This document shows, one piece after another, positions 12,201 to 24,672 of a stretch of 64,000 nt of DNA. The stretch is taken from positions 940,243 through 1,004,242 of the forward strand of contig CAJJDO010000005.1 in NCBI GenBank assembly GCA_905183005.1, read 5' to 3'. The stretch comes from Paramecium pentaurelia (Eukaryota > Ciliophora > Oligohymenophorea > Peniculida > Parameciidae). The notes beneath the pieces were generated by a model. The model did not search any database. It was not told where the DNA came from and worked only from the letters and a program-made list of their open reading frames with translations. The translations under genes and the position numbers were made by a program. Position 1 is the first letter of the stretch. Each line of letters starts with the position of its first letter.

Positions 12201-15109
12201 CTAGGTTCTTAATCCAAATAAACCTTATTCATTAATTTACATATAATAGATCTCATATCATAACCAATATCTCCCATTTTTAAATGATCAATTAAAACAT
12301 CAAATGGTAAAAATTATTCAACAAATCTCTTCCAAGTATTATTTCTTGTATTACACATTGAAATATAGAATTCTAATTATTCAGTTACTAAAGATAATAT
12401 TAATTTTGGTTTTAATTCTTATGAAGGTGTTTTAACTGTTTATTTTTTTAAGAAATTATTTAATTATTTTGATTTACCTATTTCATCTCCATCAGCTTCT
12501 TAAAAATGTTATTTCTTTTTATCTGTTTTTGTAAAGAATTCCACAAAGTTTTTCTCTTCTCCTTTAACAAATATCTTAATAATCTTTTATTATCTTTCAA
12601 ATTTAATTAAAACTTCATCTTTAAATACTTTATCTCTATCATAAGCATCAATCAAACATCTATAAATACCTTCTTAATTAACATTCAAACCTTTGCCTCT
12701 ATGAGTAGATGCAAATTATAAAAATGATATAATATCTCTCTTTTTTTCAGCTGATGTAGATTTCTCTTTTAATAAATTTGTATAAAATTACAAAAGATCC
12801 CATCTTGATTTTAATTAGAAATGATCTTCATTTAAAATCTTTTTGATTATTTAATCATACAATCTTCTATAATCTTCAATTGTTAATTATTATTAAAAGG
12901 CATTTGAATGATTTGCCATAACTATTTCTTATTCTTATTAAAATGATTAATGCATATCATCATCTTCATTAACTTATTCATGTAATTTTAAAAGCAAATC
13001 TTCATGATCTCTGATAATTTAAACAATACATTTTAAACCATCATCAATATAAACACTTTATTATGCAAAAATTGGTATATATCTAGATGCTTACTCTTAA
13101 TTTACTATATTTGATTGACAAATACAATCAAGTAATTAATATATTAATGAACATATTTTCTTTTTACTATTATAATATTCTTTTTTTATTTATGAATCTC
13201 TATTCTTACTACTTTCATCAACAACTCTTTTTTTAGTCTTATCCATAGATTCTGATTTCTCTATTGATCTCAAAGTATCTAATGTTGATACATCAGGAAA
13301 TGACACACATAGAATCTTAACCAATAATTCTATAAATTATTATTCCCTAAGAACATTCTATATGAAATGATTAATTTATCCAAATTCTTAATCTATATAT
13401 AAATATGCAATCAACTTATTATGACAAAATAGTTATAATTCAGATAAACATTTACTTAATCTTTACATATGAGCTACAAAACCTTTATAAGATTTCTAAA
13501 ATTTTTCATCTTTAATGTCTGCTGATAAAAATGATACATCCATATATTATTAAGCTCCTTTTATAGTCTTCAAACAAGAAAGCAAAAAATTAGTCATTCT
13601 AACTTCATTAAAATTTGCCTTAGCTATTTTAAATACATATTCCTCTTTCTTTACTTTATTAAATGCTGGAACACTCTTTTTCTTCTCCTTTGAAATATCC
13701 TTATTCTCCTCATCATTCTATATTGATTCAGTTCTTAACCACACTTAATCCTAACTAACATATGTAGATGCTCTAAAATAACTATCTTTCTATAAATATA
13801 ATTAAGCCTTTTCTCTATTGTAAGTAGTCAATGTTGAAAAGATCAATTCAAAATGAAACAAAGAAGCCTTTTAATAATCTGATACACTTGTTAACAAAAA
13901 TCTAGATTTATCTTCACCTTCTTTCTTTTCTTCTATAACTTTCAAATATTTCTTTGTAGTTAAATGTCTAAGTCTATAAGAAGAAGATATCATAGGTGTA
14001 TCCCACTTAACTAATCCTCCCTAAAACATAGACTCACTTTCAATTGTAAACAAACCATTTGAATTACCAACAAATTTAGTATAATTGGCAGATTAAGTAC
14101 ATTATTCAAAGAATATATGTAATTCTGATTTTTAATGTTGTACCTATTATTTGATTTAATCTCTAATAGCAATAAGATTGAGCTATTGGAAATAGAATAA
14201 ATAGAATTACATCTTATTCTGAATAATTGATCCATACAGTATCTTAAATACTCAAGAAACCTTCTCTTTCATCTAAATATTCAGCAAAAATATTAACTTT
14301 CCAAGGTGTCTTTTTCTCTGTAGAAATATTCACTTCTCTTTTTTCCTTCTAAGCTGATGATTTTGTATCAACTATAAAATTAATTATTTTTTATACATAT
14401 TTTGGGTCTAGAAGCATGTAGATAAGGTTCACCTCCTATCTTTTTAGTTTAATCCACAGTGGAAACTATGTGAACTATATCTTCATGATATATATTGCCT
14501 GATCCTTCCTATTAAAATGTATAGCAAGGAGTGATTCTATAACATGTTTCATCAGAATGTTCATCAATTAAACTAAGTTTCAAATTATTGCTTTCAATTT
14601 CTGAAACATGATTTGAATCATAATACAAATATTTGTTTGAGTTTATATGTAACAATTATATTGTTTATCCAAAAACAACTGGAGAACCTTTAAATTTTTC
14701 ATATTGTTCATGATTCAAAGTAGTTTCATCTTCCATTGCTTTTATATTTTTAGGTATCTCCAATTAAGCATCTAATAAATTATAAAATAAACATTACTTC
14801 TCATTTCAATAATTGAAAATTTCTTTATTTTTCCTTTCTCTTCCTTCACCTTCAAAGCCTTCTAATATTCATTATTATAAAATGTAGGGTATATTTTGAA
14901 TAAACAAGAAGAAATAGATGAATACTTCAATACATCTTCTTTCTTTTTCAAAAGGATCTTATTTTTTGTATACCCATCTGCTGTAACTAGATATCTAATT
15001 ATATAAACAAATAGTTCTACTCTTGTCCATTATCATCCTTGAATATTAAATAAACCAAACATCCATAATGGAGGAGTTGCTTGTTTTAACCTTAACCCGC
15101 TCTGTCCAT
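6204..15109 (-). CDS. Intracellular Ca2+-release channel, IP3-receptor/ryanodine-receptor type (Paramecium CRC family)
   Basis: A giant gene (about 8.9 kb, roughly 2,950 residues; not every intron was mapped). ATG is at 15107-15109 and the first intron at 14995-15020. The N-terminus has the IP3R suppressor-like segment (GQEYLVTADGY, SSCLFKIYP) and an Ins145/MIR region with VVFGQTIQLLHINSNKYL, RITPCY and LHAS. A long helical middle follows. The C-terminal channel domain has several transmembrane helices, a pore loop with GGLGGF, and a final helix reading SGIIIDTFGTLREE. After that come the conserved CFICGF...H...EHYMW zinc-binding segment, DSTEYSGIESYV, and a coiled-coil tail. A 23-nt intron lies near the 3' end. 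This is the hallmark architecture of IP3R/RyR tetramers that release Ca2+ from ER, alveolar sacs or contractile-vacuole membranes. IP3 binding is not established from sequence. Confidence 0.93.
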
Positions 15110-15187
15110 TATAATTTTTTATATTATTAATAATCAAGAATGTCAAAGCATAATTAAATTATCAATGATAAATATATCTATCAATAC

Positions 15188-17641
15188 TCAACTTTATTTC
15201 ACTCCTTAAAGGTTTTCCACCAAATCATCTAATTTCAATTAAAGTTCTCTAATCTCCTAATCCTAATTGAATAATTCTAATAATAATAAGAATTTAAATA
15301 TACTCATAAATCGAATCTTATCTTCCTCCTCATAACCAAACTTCTAATAAATAATATCATCGATTAATGAATTCAAGAGAATTGGCATGATTTCTATATT
15401 ATTACTATCTTATTAACTATTAAATAATTTCATAACCGAACTAAATTATTAATTACTTTCATGATGTTCAATTATATTAATCTTATATTTAATCAATTCA
15501 ATTCCCTATTATTTATTAAGTTGAAATTTTGCAGGTAAGATATCTTTAAGATTCTACTAAAAGAATGCTAATTGTGAAACAAATTCTGGTTACTAAGAAT
15601 AAAATAAAAAAGCCTTTTGATAATCCTCCTCTACTATATTTAAACTTTATATAATAATATGAATCCCCTTCTATGATAATTAATAAATGTCTTCATCCAT
15701 TTACTTTATTAAATTAATATATTCCTCATATTTTCTTTCCTGTAAACTCTTTCTTCTAAGTTCTCTAAACCTATTTAAAAGCTAAATGTATTCTTAATGA
15801 ATAATTTCTTAACTTCCACCTAAAATTAAAGTCACTGTTTCCTCTTCTAAAATATTCTCATTTTCAAAATCTTATCTATATAATACTGGCACCGAATCTC
15901 TTATTAATTTATTTCTTCCTTCTATATCCAATGTTTGATATCCAGGTAATATTACTTTAACTTAATCCTAAAGTATAGGTTCAAAGTTATCATTATTATC
16001 TGCTATAAATTATTAATTAACCAAATCATTCTTATTTTGCTTTGTATCTGATTTATTCTTAACTTAAATAGGTCTTCTATATCTTTTAACTCTTCCAAAC
16101 AATTCTTTTCCAGATGTATTAGTAGTTAACTCTATTTGATCAGAGAAGAATGATTTTTATTTATCCTTATTAATAATGAAACTGATTGATGGATCTGTAT
16201 ATATAATTTATTCCTTCTATTTTTATTCCAATTATGCTGGCTTAAATAGAGTGAATTTTGATTTCAAGACTTTATTATCAACTTATTAATTTTTTTTTGG
16301 TTATGCTTAAATAGGTTCAGATTTTTCAATAAACACATCATTAGATACAATATTTTTAGGTTTAGGCATTTTAGCTTATACTAATTTATCTATTTCTTCT
16401 CTAGTATAATTTTTAGGTTATATATCAGGAATTTTTAATTCAATTTTTGGTACAAGCACTTAATTCTAATTATTGAGTATTTAATCAGCATTTTTTATTT
16501 CATATTATGTTAATCTAGAGATTTATTTAAAATGATGTTAATCATCAATTAATTAAATTCTCTTTCTATGTGTCTCTTCTATTAAATTGGCATCATCTTT
16601 CAATTTTTTTTATTCTTCCTTTGTAAACAATCCTCTACTCTTCTATTAAGTATTATCAGTAATTTATTCAACATCAGCCTTAACATTTTTCTTTTTTTAT
16701 TTGACTTCAACAGAAATCCATTCATCATCATCTTCCTCAACTGGTTCTTCAATCTTTTATTTTTATTTTTTCTCTTTTTTATTTTAAGTCTTATTAGATT
16801 CAATTAACTCAACTTTATGAGGATCTTATTTATTAGTTTAGATTTATGGTTTAATCTATTATTATTAAATCACTTGATTCTTTTATGGTTATTGATCTAA
16901 ATGATAATATGATTTTACTTTATTGTTATATTGATATCTCTTCTTCCTTTTTTTATGGACGATTCAATTATTTCTTTTTGTTTCCAACTTCAACCCATTC
17001 ATCATCATTATCATCATTTTCTTATTATTATAATAATGGTTATTTAATCTACTATTATTTCTTCTCTTTCTTAACTTAACTCTATTATTATGATTATATT
17101 TAAGAATTATTAACATTTTTGACTTTCTGTTATTGTCCATCCTCTTATTTTGGTTTAGTTTATTTTTCTTAATCTACTACTTTTTGAGTTTCCTTCTTGA
17201 TTTCCTTTTATTGTTAATATTCTTTCTATTAATAAGATATCTCAGCTTCTTAAGTTGTTGAATATTATTATGATGGATTCTTAGTTAAATTCTCATTCTT
17301 AATTTATTATTTTTTCTTTGATTAATTTTTCTAAATTTATTTAGTTTATTATTGAATCTGGATATTAACTTCTTCTTAAATAAATTTTTGATACTAAAAT
17401 ATAAATAGTTGTAATACCATCAATAGAAGTAATGCTTTTGAAGAGTAAGCAAACCAACTAATAATATATAATATATTGTACCTAAATCCACCAATGATTA
17501 ATGCATAACCTAAATAAGTTGATGTAATTTCATTTTTCCTTCTATTAAATAAGAGGATCACTCCAAGGAATCTGATAGATTCATTATATATAATATTTTT
17601 TACATTGCAAATAGTGCATATAGATTCAAATTATTTTTCAT
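15188..17641 (-). CDS. Membrane-anchored Lys/Gln/Glu-rich protein, 791 aa, unknown function
   Basis: Three short introns (32, 24 and 22 nt) give a frame that closes exactly. Residues 1-65 hold two to three hydrophobic helices (start MKNNLNLYALFAIFLGVILL). They are followed by ~300 residues of charged, Gln- and Lys-rich low-complexity sequence containing two similar motifs, DDNDEWVEVGNKKK and DDDEWISVEVKQKKK. The C-terminal ~350 residues are helical and less repetitive (LNRFRELRRKSLQERKYEEY). The layout, a short N-terminal membrane anchor with a long charged cytosolic part, resembles ribosome- or cytoskeleton-tethering ER proteins, but I do not recognise the family. The stop is 79 bp from the start of the downstream calcium channel gene. 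Confidence 0.7.
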
Positions 17642-17833
17642 TTTCTTAATTATTTTTATATTATATATTCTTAAAATAAAACCTTTTTTATTTAAAATAT
17701 TATATAAACATTATTTTCAATCTTTCTTTTATTAACTCTGTACCTATTTTACTCTTGTATAAATTTCTATTTATTTCAAATTTAATTTAATCCACCAAAT
17801 AAAAGATACATTACTAATAATCAACAAAAATAA

Positions 17834-18755
17834 TCAAATATAGATTGGAGTAACTTCATCTTGTAGGTTATCATAATCAGAGAGAAATTTAATAGATATT
17901 AATGTTTAAATATCTTTAATAAAAAAGGTTAGATATCTTAATTGATATTATTGATCTTAATCAGATATTGAATTATGAAGTTCTCTGAATTCTGAATGTC
18001 CCAACAAGAACCATATTAATAGTCTATAGATAATCATCGAACATTTTGGAGGTACCCATTATTAATTCATTAAAAAGAAATAATTTAAAAAAGTTTCCTA
18101 TTATTTCAATAATAACAAGAAAAACAACTTCAAATTTTTATGGATTATTAAATGTATCTTTAGTAAATCAACTATATTTTTCAAATATAAATTTCTTAAT
18201 AATTATCATTACAATAATAATTGTTATTGTATTACTTAATAAATACACCTATAATATATGATCCCACCAACATTGTCTAAAATGTGGAAGTTTATGTTAC
18301 CAAGATAATTCAATAATTTCATCTAAGATCGACCAAAAATTGAGAAACCAAAAGTCTCTAACAATAAATGTAGCCAATAATCAATTGATTACATGACATC
18401 AATAATAATGATCTAAATTATCATCATTTGTATGCATATCCTTAGTAACAGGCTTACATAATCTATTATCTCCTAAAATCATTAGCTTAAATTATTTGAA
18501 TTACCATCTTTCTAATTTTAAAATGCTAAAAAAGACTAAGATGACTATAAATGTGATTGATAACCATAATTATATTCTAAAAATGGCTTCATATTAAAAA
18601 GGATCACTTGGTTTGAATGAACCTATAATTCCAATAAATATCATTGATGCTAACACACCTATTTTTGAATTAATTTCAAATCCTTAATCATTATTATAAG
18701 CTAAGTATAGAAGAACAGTTGTGAATATCAAAAATATTTGTTTTTAAAAATTCAT
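17834..18755 (-). CDS. Small multipass membrane protein, unknown family; splicing uncertain
   Basis: Starts MNFQKQIFLIFTTVLLYLAY, with at least two further hydrophobic helices (IGVLASMIFIGIIGSF; LWLSITFIVILVFFSIL). Later segments include FGFSIFGRSQMKLLNYLGNI and MIIYRLLIWFLLGHSEF. The TGA is at 17834-17836. The frame shifts around 18390-18520. It is restored either by a 32-nt plus an atypical 17-nt intron, or by 32, 45 and 35 nt introns, plus an 18-nt intron further on; both options leave a multiple of three. It is therefore either a real gene with unusual introns or one with a lesion. The start codon lies 24 bp from the divergent RIIa gene. Confidence 0.55.
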
Positions 18756-18779
18756 TATTAATTTAATTATTCAATTTTA

Positions 18780-19193
18780 ATGTCATTTGATCATCTTAAT
18801 GATACTAATATCACAAATCAATCAGAAAAAGAACATGTAAATGAATTTTATGATTACTAAATTCGTAATATGTATGATAAAGAAAAATACATTAATCCAC
18901 ATGATATTGCTGGTTAACCAGGTTTAGTAACAAGTTAAGCTGTTGAATTGGAAAAGAAGAAAGTATAATTTAGAATGGCAAATGAAATCTATTTAAGAAA
19001 ACATCCAGAATTATCTGTTATGCTAAGCATTTTCCTATTTAGAGTATTGGAGGAGAAACCAGATGATGTATTGATGTATGCAGGCAAATTCTTTGATTAG
19101 TATTACTTTTATATTTATAATAGACAACATTTAGAAGAGGTAATATTGATATAGAAAAAACATTATTTAGAAAATGGAAATGCAACTGCTTGA
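18780..19193 (+). CDS. RIIa (dimerisation/docking) domain protein, probable ciliary
   Basis: An intronless 137-residue protein. Residues ~70-110 contain YLRKHPELSVMLSIFLFRVL followed by EEKPDDVLMYAGKFF. This matches the PKA regulatory-subunit RIIa-like helix pair of RIIAD1/EFCAB10-type proteins. In the family this domain dimerises and docks onto amphipathic helices of AKAP or radial-spoke proteins in cilia. No cyclic-nucleotide-binding domain follows, so this is a stand-alone adaptor and not a kinase subunit. Its ATG is 24 bp from the start codon of the gene on the other strand. Confidence 0.8.
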
Positions 19194-19336
19194 ATCTATT
19201 AAATATAAAAAAAATTATTATTTTATATCAAATTACTTTATATCTCAAATATTTTAACTGTTATAATTATTACAATCCTTTTTTATTAGATGTCTTATAT
19301 ATTTTTGTGCTCATTTAATATTATTAATTATAAATT

Positions 19337-21274
19337 ATGCATCAATAATTACCGCCAGAATAATTAGACAGACTAATATGTTTAGAGGCCAGAATACATA
19401 AGAAATCAAAAGAAGAGATTATCTAAGAATAATATCTATAAACAGAAAAAAACAAATAAAATGATGAAAATGATAATAATCAACCTAATACTGATTCAAA
19501 TAAAAAACATGAAGATTTGAAATGTTCCAATTAAAGTGAAATTTCACCTGATAACATTGTCATATCTTAAGTTATGAGTCCAGTTCATAAGAAAACAAAT
19601 TATGTGACCAAAAATTCTTAGTAGAAAAAAAAGAAGAAAACAAAAGAAACCTAATAAAAAGATGTTAATTTATTAAAAATAATTAGATTACTCAATATTT
19701 ACAAGCATAAAAAAAATAATTAAAAGTTACCAAAGGAGAATAGAAACTTATTGAATATACTATATAAGATTCTCCATTTAAGAACAAGACTACATTACCA
19801 AATGATCATGCCATTGAATAGTAACTAAAAGATAAACATAACAAAATTGTTATATAAGAGATACGAATTAAAGAGCTTGAGACTTTGAATTGTGAATTAA
19901 AGGAGACAATTTCTGTATTTATTCTAGACTTAAATGAAGACTCTTACAGATTAATAATCTAAAATGCAAGAAGTACTGAAATTATTAGCCATCGATAATG
20001 AAAAACTAAAAAAACAATAAATACAAATATAAATTAAAAATAATCGTTTTAGATTAGGAGAGTTTAATCTTTAAAGAGAAAAAATAAATGTTATTGATGT
20101 TTGGATAGAAGGTTAAGAAATTAAAGATGCAAAAGAATAAGCTAAAAATCTTGAAAACTTAAAACAAGACTTAGAAAACAAAAAGAAAAATCCAAAGAAT
20201 AAAGATGAAACTGAAATAAGAGCAATAAATGTCAAATTGAATTTTATAGCAAAAGAAGAATAATAAATACAAGAAAAGATTGATAGATTAGAAACTGAAA
20301 AGATTTTACACATTAAACATATGAAAAGATTATATGAAGAAGAACATGCAAGATTTACTAAGAATAATGATTACCCATTAATTGGATCAAGATATTAAAT
20401 ATTATCACTATTAGGTAAAGGTGGATTTAGTGAAGTTTATAAAGTAATAAACTATTAATGTATTAGGCTTTTGATTTATAAGAATTCAAAGAGGTTGCAT
20501 GTAAAATACATTAATTAAATTCTAATTGGTCTGATCATGCCAAATAAAATTATATACGACATGCAATTAGAGAAAATGGTGTACATAAAGAGCTTAATCA
20601 TTAAAATATTGTTAAACTTTATGATTCTGTTGAAATAGATAAAACATCATTTTGTACTGTTTTAGAATTATGTGATGGACCAGATTTATCTTATTATATA
20701 AAGAAATATAAATCATTTCCAGAGAAGGAAGCCAAATTATTAATATCTTAGATCATTTCAGCAATTAAATATCTTAATAATCACAAAAATAAAATTATTC
20801 ATTATGATCTTAAACCATAGAATATCTTATTTCATTAAAATGATTTAAAAATATCAGATTTTGGTTTATGTAAAGTTTTAGAAGATGACAATTCTAAATT
20901 ATAATTAACATCCTAAGGAGTAGGAACATATTGGTATTTACCTCCAGAATGTTTTCATATGGGTGATTAACCACCAAGTATTTCAAGCAAAGTTGATATT
21001 TGGAGTATAGGAGTCATATTTTTTGAAATGCTTTTTGGTTAAAAACCATTTGGATAAGGATTGAGTTAAGAGAAGATATTAAAAGAATAAGTAATCATAT
21101 TATATAGATTATTAGATTATAATCAAATCACAAACAGTTACTTTTCCATAAAAACCAATCATTTCAAATGAATGCAAAGAATTTATTAGAGGTTGTTTAG
21201 CTTATAATTAAGTTGATCGATTAGATGTTCATTAAGCTTTTAATCATCCATACTTTCTTAAAAAATAGTATTGA
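19337..21274 (+). CDS. Tousled-like Ser/Thr protein kinase (TLK)
   Basis: Four introns (23-25 nt) give a 613-residue frame. The N-terminal half is charged, Lys-rich and coiled coil. The kinase domain fills the C-terminus: glycine loop LLGKGGFSEVYK, a VACKIH lysine, HYDLKPQN (the HxD variant with Tyr, as in TLKs), ISDFGL and GVGTYWYLPPECF. The sequence CDGPDLSYYIK and the activation loop are very close to animal and plant Tousled-like kinases. TLKs phosphorylate the histone chaperone Asf1 and act in chromatin assembly and DNA replication. The upstream TLK coiled coil that mediates oligomerisation is present. The start is the first ATG in the open frame. Confidence 0.93.
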
Positions 21275-21468
21275 TTGTATTAATTAAATTAATATAAATC
21301 TTAGTAGTATATAATAGAAATATATTTTATATTCATATAAGTATTAATAACTTATCTATAAAAATTATTTTGTAAAATAGAGTAATAAGAATAAATAATG
21401 AGATTTATTTAATAACAATAATACACATACTTATATAAATTGCATTTATAGTAGAAATTATTGTTATT

Positions 21469-22164
21469 ATGATTTTACAATTAATTAATTATCCAGTCGA
21501 AGGAACTGTAGAATAGGATTAATCAAAATCTCCAAAAAGAAGAGGAATTTTAATAAAGCATTTTCGTTATCCAATGAAAATTTAAACAAATAACTTAATA
21601 TATCCACTTCGATCTCCAAAAATTTAATCTAGTAAAAGTAGTACTAGATAAAATGAAATCACATGGTTTAGTGATTGTAATTAAATAAGAGAGCATAATT
21701 AAACATTTTATCAAACAAATAATTTCAAACCCTTCTTTAAATTAGGTGGTGAATAAAAAAATAGATTTGCCATAATAAAAAAGGTATTCAAAAAGGAAGA
21801 TGAAAAGGATTGTTAATTTTTAGAAAGAAAATTGAGTTTATTGAAATTTAATTTTAAAGAAAAAGAGAAGGAGAAAGAGGAGAACCAAAAAATTTCTATT
21901 GATTATTCTTAAATTAAGATTCCTTAAACAGCATAATCTACAAGAAAGAGATAATATTAGAATAACAATAAACCTCAATTATTTTAGAATAAGATCAATA
22001 GAAGATTTAATAGTGATACTGATTTATAAGATTAAAAGCCAAATAGAAAGCAAATAATATCATATTCGATAAGACCTAATACTCATAACTATGATCGTGA
22101 TCATTAAGAATTTGCTCAAAGCATTTTAAATCAATATTTGAAAAAAAGTTTGTAAGATTAATGA
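21469..22164 (+). CDS. Hypothetical basic protein, 231 aa
   Basis: An intronless frame with many TAA/TAG Gln codons ending at TGA. The protein is rich in Lys, Arg, Ser and Gln, with a KEKEKEKEE stretch, and has no hydrophobic segment or recognised domain. It may be intrinsically disordered. It converges on the kinase-Kelch gene with 29 bp between the two stop codons. Confidence 0.6.
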
Positions 22165-22193
22165 TAGTGTAAAATTCTTTAACTAAATAATTA

Positions 22194-24280
22194 TCAATCA
22201 GCTTTTGTCTCATATTTGGTTGCATTCGGATCAAAATAATATTTGATATGAGCATGTGGTGAAGTACCATTTGCATTTTCAAGAAAAATATGTAAATTGC
22301 CTTCATTATCAAGAAGTACTTCACTTTCAACAATTCCACCTAAATATTATATAAATACATTTAATACCTTTCTCTAAAGGTTCACATTCTATTATTTCTT
22401 TTTTCTCCCAATCCACTTTCAATACTTTTTAACTTTCTTTTGCATACATAGTTAAACCACCTATCAATAAAGCTAAATTCTTTTTAACTCTTACTGCCAT
22501 AAATCTTCTTAAAGGTAATGGTAATTTCAAATTACATTTCTCCCATTTATTCTCATTTATTAAGTATCTTTCTATATTATCTAATGTTCCTTCTTCTTTA
22601 TTATACCCTCCAAATAATACTATTTCATTATCATTTATTCTACATGCAGCTGCTTAACTTTTTGGCTATTTTAAATCAGCTAATTAAACCCATTTCTCTG
22701 AAATAAGATCATAATACAAAACTGATGATAATTAAATCTTATGTTATTCATCATATCCTCCAATACAATAGATTTTTTGATTATAATAGAGACAAGAACA
22801 GAAAAATCTATTCATTGGAATTTAATGTTTCATTAATTCTAATCTATCATTTTAATAGACTCGAAAATTTGTCTCTTGAAATCCTCCTATTAAATAAAAT
22901 GCTTTTTTATCAGGAACAAAAAGTGTAGTAAATTATCTATCTAATTCTACATCCAATTTAGCAATTTAACGCCATTTTTACTTTGAAGTAGAGAATTTAC
23001 TTATTGTTTTACCTCCAAATTCAAACCATAAACAAGAATCATTCAATATTAAAGTAGAATCCTTATAAAAAGCAGATTATGATACAACTGGTTACTTAAT
23101 AACTTATACTTATTAAGATTATTATTATTATTAAGATATCTATTGTTATTTCTAAGAAGATGGCTACTCTCTTAATGGTTACTTTGACTTTTGAGATTGT
23201 TCAATAACTTAAGATGAACCTCCATTTTTCATATGTTGAATAATCACATTTTTAAATTACACATCAGCCTCTTATGATGTTCTATATGGAGGTCCTCTTT
23301 TTAACATTGTATTATAATGCTAATTGTATAATAAAATGTATTCATTTATAGCTACATTCTCTGATATCTTTCCTGAATTATATTTCTCTTCATGTTCTAT
23401 AAATAATTGCTCAATCTCAACATATGAAGGTCTTTAAGCCTCTTCAAAAATTAACATTAATTTTATTATAGATACATAAGCAGGACTATACTTTTATTCT
23501 AACTAAGCCAAACTCTATAAGATTAATTACTCACCTTCATTTGATTAAGTATTATTGAATCCAGTCACTTCTTACATTGCACTCATTTAATACATAACTA
23601 ACCCAGTTGAAAATACATCTGATTTATAAATGTTATGTTCTACATATCTACTATTCCCATCAATTACATGAGCCTTCCATAAAATAGGTGATAAATATTA
23701 AGGTGTCCCTCTAATAGTTGCCATTGTGTATGTATTTTTAGCTTCATTATCTAAATCAAAGAAATAATCCTTGCTTTCACCAAAATCAATTAATTTCAAT
23801 TCCCCATTTGTAATCATAAATAAGTTAGCTGGTTTTATATCTCTATGACAAATTCCTTTTTATTGCAAATACGAACATGTTGATATTATGCTAAATAACA
23901 TAGTTACTAATTCATTTTCTTTCCAAAACTAATTAGGTTTCTTTCTTTTCCTATAAAGATTTTCCAAATTTGTGTTGTGATCCATATACCTAAATAAATA
24001 TATGTCATAAATACTCTGTTATGATTCCTAAACGAAATGTATTATACAGAGTTTCAGCAAAGTAATATCCATAAAATCGAATCACATTTCCACAATTTTA
24101 AACTTTACTGAGTTGAACTGCTTCCTCTTTGTATTCATTCAATTTCTCTAAATTAGTTGCTTCAATCTCTTTTAAAGCATATATCTTATTTGTTTGTATG
24201 TGTTAAACTCGATAAATCTTTGTATGCTTCTTACCTGAACCTAACAATTCTAATTTTTTGAAATCCTGCTTCCTGAACAT
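22194..24280 (-). CDS. Protein kinase with C-terminal Kelch beta-propeller
   Basis: A 677-residue frame after removing a 25-nt and a 28-nt intron. Residues ~1-300 form a kinase domain: LLGSGKKHTKIYRV, ALKEIE lysine, HRDIKPAN catalytic loop, LIDFGESK, then GTPQYLSP in place of the usual APE region. The hydrophilic linker (~300-390) is Gln rich. The C-terminal ~280 residues hold Kelch repeats with LIGGF, CIGGYDE, LFGGYNKEE and LIGGLT, each followed by a W or Y strand motif. Catalytic Lys, HRD-Asp and DFG-Asp are all present, so the kinase should be active. The propeller probably binds substrates or a scaffold; the target is unknown. Confidence 0.87.
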
Positions 24281-24672
24281 TGACTGTTTATTATATTTAT
24301 AATTATAATAATAATATTAAATATTGTTCTAAACCAATATACAATAACTGTTAATATATTTATATTTCTAAACCTATGGTTTTTGTGTTTCTTTAATCAT
24401 GATAAAAACAATTTTAAATATCTTTTCATATTAATTTCAAAGAGTTTATAAATAAAATAATAAATATTCATTTAAATTCAATGAATAATTATTATTCTTT
24501 TTTAAATTATTAATTTGATTTCACCTTATTCTAAAAGAAGAATATTTCAAAGTATTTAAATTCTTTAAGTTTCTATTATATTCTTCAATTTTTTATTTAT
24601 TTTTCTCTTTAATAGACCAATAAAGTATTCTGCAACATACAATAGTAATTTAATTAATTTAAATAATTAAAA
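24281..24672. promoter_or_regulatory. 392-bp divergent intergenic region
   Basis: This AT-rich spacer separates the start codons of the kinase-Kelch gene (minus) and the first gene of the tandem pair (plus). It holds no open frame of note and must contain both promoters. No specific motif was recognised. Confidence 0.45.
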
